Source: Speluncibacter jeojiensis
GTDB lineage: Bacteria > Actinomycetota > Actinomycetes > Mycobacteriales > Mycobacteriaceae
Length of the DNA stretch: 64,000 nt
Direction of reading: 5' to 3'
Assembly (NCBI RefSeq): GCF_029589495.1
Contig: NZ_JAAIVF010000006.1
Span: 1-64,000, forward strand
Shown: positions 62,590-64,000 of the stretch, piece by piece
Layout of the letters: the number at the start of each line of letters is the position of its first letter
How positions within the stretch are numbered: the stretch's first letter is position 1
Notes under the pieces: model-generated
Seen by the model: the letters and a program-made list of their open reading frames with translations, nothing else
The model's database searches: none
What the model was told of the DNA's origin: nothing
Program-made: the position numbers and the translations under genes

Positions 62590-64000
62590 TCAGTTCGCCG
62601 CGGATGTGGCCGTCGGCGCGGCGGTGGTGGTGGGCGCTGCGGCGGTGGTCGCTGCGGCGGCCGGATCAGAGGTATCGGGAGTGGTGGCCGACTCGGTGCC
62701 GGCAGCTTCCGCGTCCTCCGTCGGGGGGGCCTCGGTCGGGGTGGCCTCTGCCGGGATGGCAGGGGTGGTGGTCGGCGTCGCCGCGACGGCCGCGTTCTGT
62801 TCGGCGGAGTCGGCGGCGGCCTCGGTCGGGGTGGCCGGCGCGGGCGCGAGCGGGTTGGTCGTCGGTGCTGCCGCGGTGGCGCCGGCGGCGGCGCTCTGCG
62901 CGGCGTTGAGTGCGGACTCGATGCTCTTGGCGTCGGGCTTCGCGGCCGGGTCGACGGGCTTGCCCGCCTGCGCCTGCTGCGCCAGATAGGTCAGCCACGC
63001 CGCGGCGTACTCGGCCGACGTGAGCGGCTTGCCGTCGGTGGGGTTGGCGTCGTGCCAGTAGTCGAAGTGGTGTCCGGTGCCGGGGCCGAGCGTGAGCTGG
63101 TACGGGTCGTTCATGACGACCGGGATCGTGTTCTGATTGGTCACGATCAGACCGACGATCTCGTTGAGGAACTTGCGCGGCAGGTAGGCGAGAGGCGCCA
63201 TCTGGTCGCTGGTGATCGCGTCGGCCTTGCCCGCGGCGGGGACCTGCCCGGGCTTCGACGGCGTCGACCCGGAAGCGTCGGTGGCGGTCTGCCCGGCCGT
63301 CGCCTCCTCCGGCTTGTACGACGGATCGGACACCTTCAGCAGCACGTCGAGGAACGTCTGGTTGCTCTGCATCCAGTTCGGCTGCGACTGGATGTAGGAG
63401 AACGCGTTGATCGCGATGTGCGCCAGCGTGACCGCGACGTCCTGACCGGTCGCGGGGGTCAGCCCGCCCTTCTGAAGCGCGTCGACGTTCAGCTGCCGGC
63501 CGACGTTGGCCGCGAGTTGCAGCAGCGAGATGTTCTGCGGCGCAGCGCAGGTGAGGTCGCCGTCGGAACAGAATGACGCGATCCGGCCGTTGAGGGCGCC
63601 GAAGTCGTCGCCGCCGGTGTCGGTCATCGCGCCCTGTCCGGAGGCTGCGGTGGTACCGGTCTGGTAGGTCTTGTCGAATCCGTCGGGGTTGGAGAACGGG
63701 CTCTTCGCGCCGGGGAACGGACCCTGGCCGGTGGTGCGGCCGTTGTCGGCGAGGATCACCACCCCGAGCACGTGGGCCGGGTCGACGATGGCGTAGTGGC
63801 CGTCGGCGGGGGCCTGCTGGTGGCCGACGTCCATCGCGACGCGCCGCGCGACGTCGGCGCCCTCGCTGTAGCCGACGACCGAGAACTTGGTGTTCGGGCA
63901 CGCCGCCTGGATCTGCCGCATCACCGACTCGGTGTTCGCCACGCCGGTGTCGACGGCGTTCTCGTAACTGTCCATGTCCGCCGGGTAGGCGATGTAGAGC
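62590..64000 (-). CDS. Cutinase-family esterase with long Ala/Pro/Thr tail, partial at window edge
   Basis: The reading frame is open to the right edge of the window (LYIAYPADM precedes the first ATG at 63975), so the N-terminus with any signal peptide lies beyond. The cutinase nucleophile motif is FSVVGYSEGADVARRV; the Asp and His lie near SDGDLTCAAPQN and GTGHHFDYWHD. After about residue 340 from the first visible Met a long low-complexity Ala/Thr/Pro tail follows. Members act on esters of lipids or on cell-wall mycolates. Transcribed from outside the window; convergent with the response regulator. Confidence 0.82.
   Translation of the reverse strand, partial: LYIAYPADMDSYENAVDTGVANTESVMRQIQAACPNTKFSVVGYSEGADVARRVAMDVGHQQAPADGHYAIVDPAHVLGVVILADNGRTTGQGPFPGAKSPFSNPDGFDKTYQTGTTAASGQGAMTDTGGDDFGALNGRIASFCSDGDLTCAAPQNISLLQLAANVGRQLNVDALQKGGLTPATGQDVAVTLAHIAINAFSYIQSQPNWMQSNQTFLDVLLKVSDPSYKPEEATAGQTATDASGSTPSKPGQVPAAGKADAITSDQMAPLAYLPRKFLNEIVGLIVTNQNTIPVVMNDPYQLTLGPGTGHHFDYWHDANPTDGKPLTSAEYAAAWLTYLAQQAQAGKPVDPAAKPDAKSIESALNAAQSAAAGATAAAPTTNPLAPAPATPTEAAADSAEQNAAVAATPTTTPAIPAEATPTEAPPTEDAEAAGTESATTPDTSDPAAAATTAAAPTTTAAPTATSAAN

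Overview
This window is a high-GC chromosomal segment of a mycolic-acid-type actinobacterium (order Mycobacteriales; genus not decided, a Gordonia, Rhodococcus, Williamsia or Tsukamurella relative is plausible). The grounds are frequent GTG starts, start/stop overlaps of the GTGA/ATGA type, an arabinosyltransferase (Emb) N-terminus, a WXG100 protein, an F420-type nitroreductase, a cutinase, and a housekeeping backbone whose order matches, from memory, the Mycobacterium tuberculosis interval from about Rv2415c to Rv2357c. No prophage, insertion sequence, CRISPR array, tRNA or rRNA gene was seen. Accessory genes are inserted as small blocks into the backbone.

Layout. 1-5.3 kb: a broken emb start, two small membrane proteins, an unknown protein, an ArsR regulator divergent from a DHA2-type MFS pump, then comEA. 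5.3-12.5 kb: comEC, holA, rpsT, a PemK-like gene, lepA, nitronate monooxygenase and a VOC protein. 12.5-14.9 kb: GH15 trehalase and two tiny membrane proteins. 14.9-29.5 kb: sulfur assimilation. This comprises a leaderless leader-peptide gene followed by subI-cysT-cysW-cysA (sulfate uptake), a membrane-bound molybdopterin oxidoreductase, an insert (34-aa gene, LtrA-like, SIMPL lipoprotein), and the minus-strand operon sir-cysH-cysD-cysN-sirohydrochlorin chelatase, preceded by a second leaderless leader peptide. 29.7-39.4 kb: hemW, an Rv2375-like gene, hrcA, dnaJ2, rsmE, an alpha/beta hydrolase, phoH, ybeY, corC and era. 39.4-44.5 kb: an NAD-binding protein, a YbaB/WXG100/CpnT-N-like module, and a TetR-amidase operon with a perfect palindromic operator. 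44.5-46.5 kb: recO, uppS and a YbjN-like gene. 46.5-54.8 kb: accessory block (dapA paralogue, neutral ceramidase, DUF4185 protein, hydrolase, MddA-like methyltransferase, flavin protein, VOC protein and divergent TetR). 54.8-58.4 kb: zur, smtB, a DoxX-like gene, glyS and a DinB-like gene. 58.4-64 kb: nitroreductase, an ABC exporter with a two-component system, and a cutinase that runs off the window.

The genes work together most clearly in sulfur metabolism. Sulfate is imported by SubI-CysTWA, activated by CysDN and reduced by CysH and Sir; the chelatase supplies siroheme to Sir. The two sulfur operons each start with a 29-codon leaderless ORF containing Cys codons near its end, which suggests cysteine-responsive attenuation. 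A second notable signal is a 26-nt exact repeat, found twice 49 kb apart, each time carrying the ribosome binding site of the next gene and ending exactly 5 nt before its start codon.
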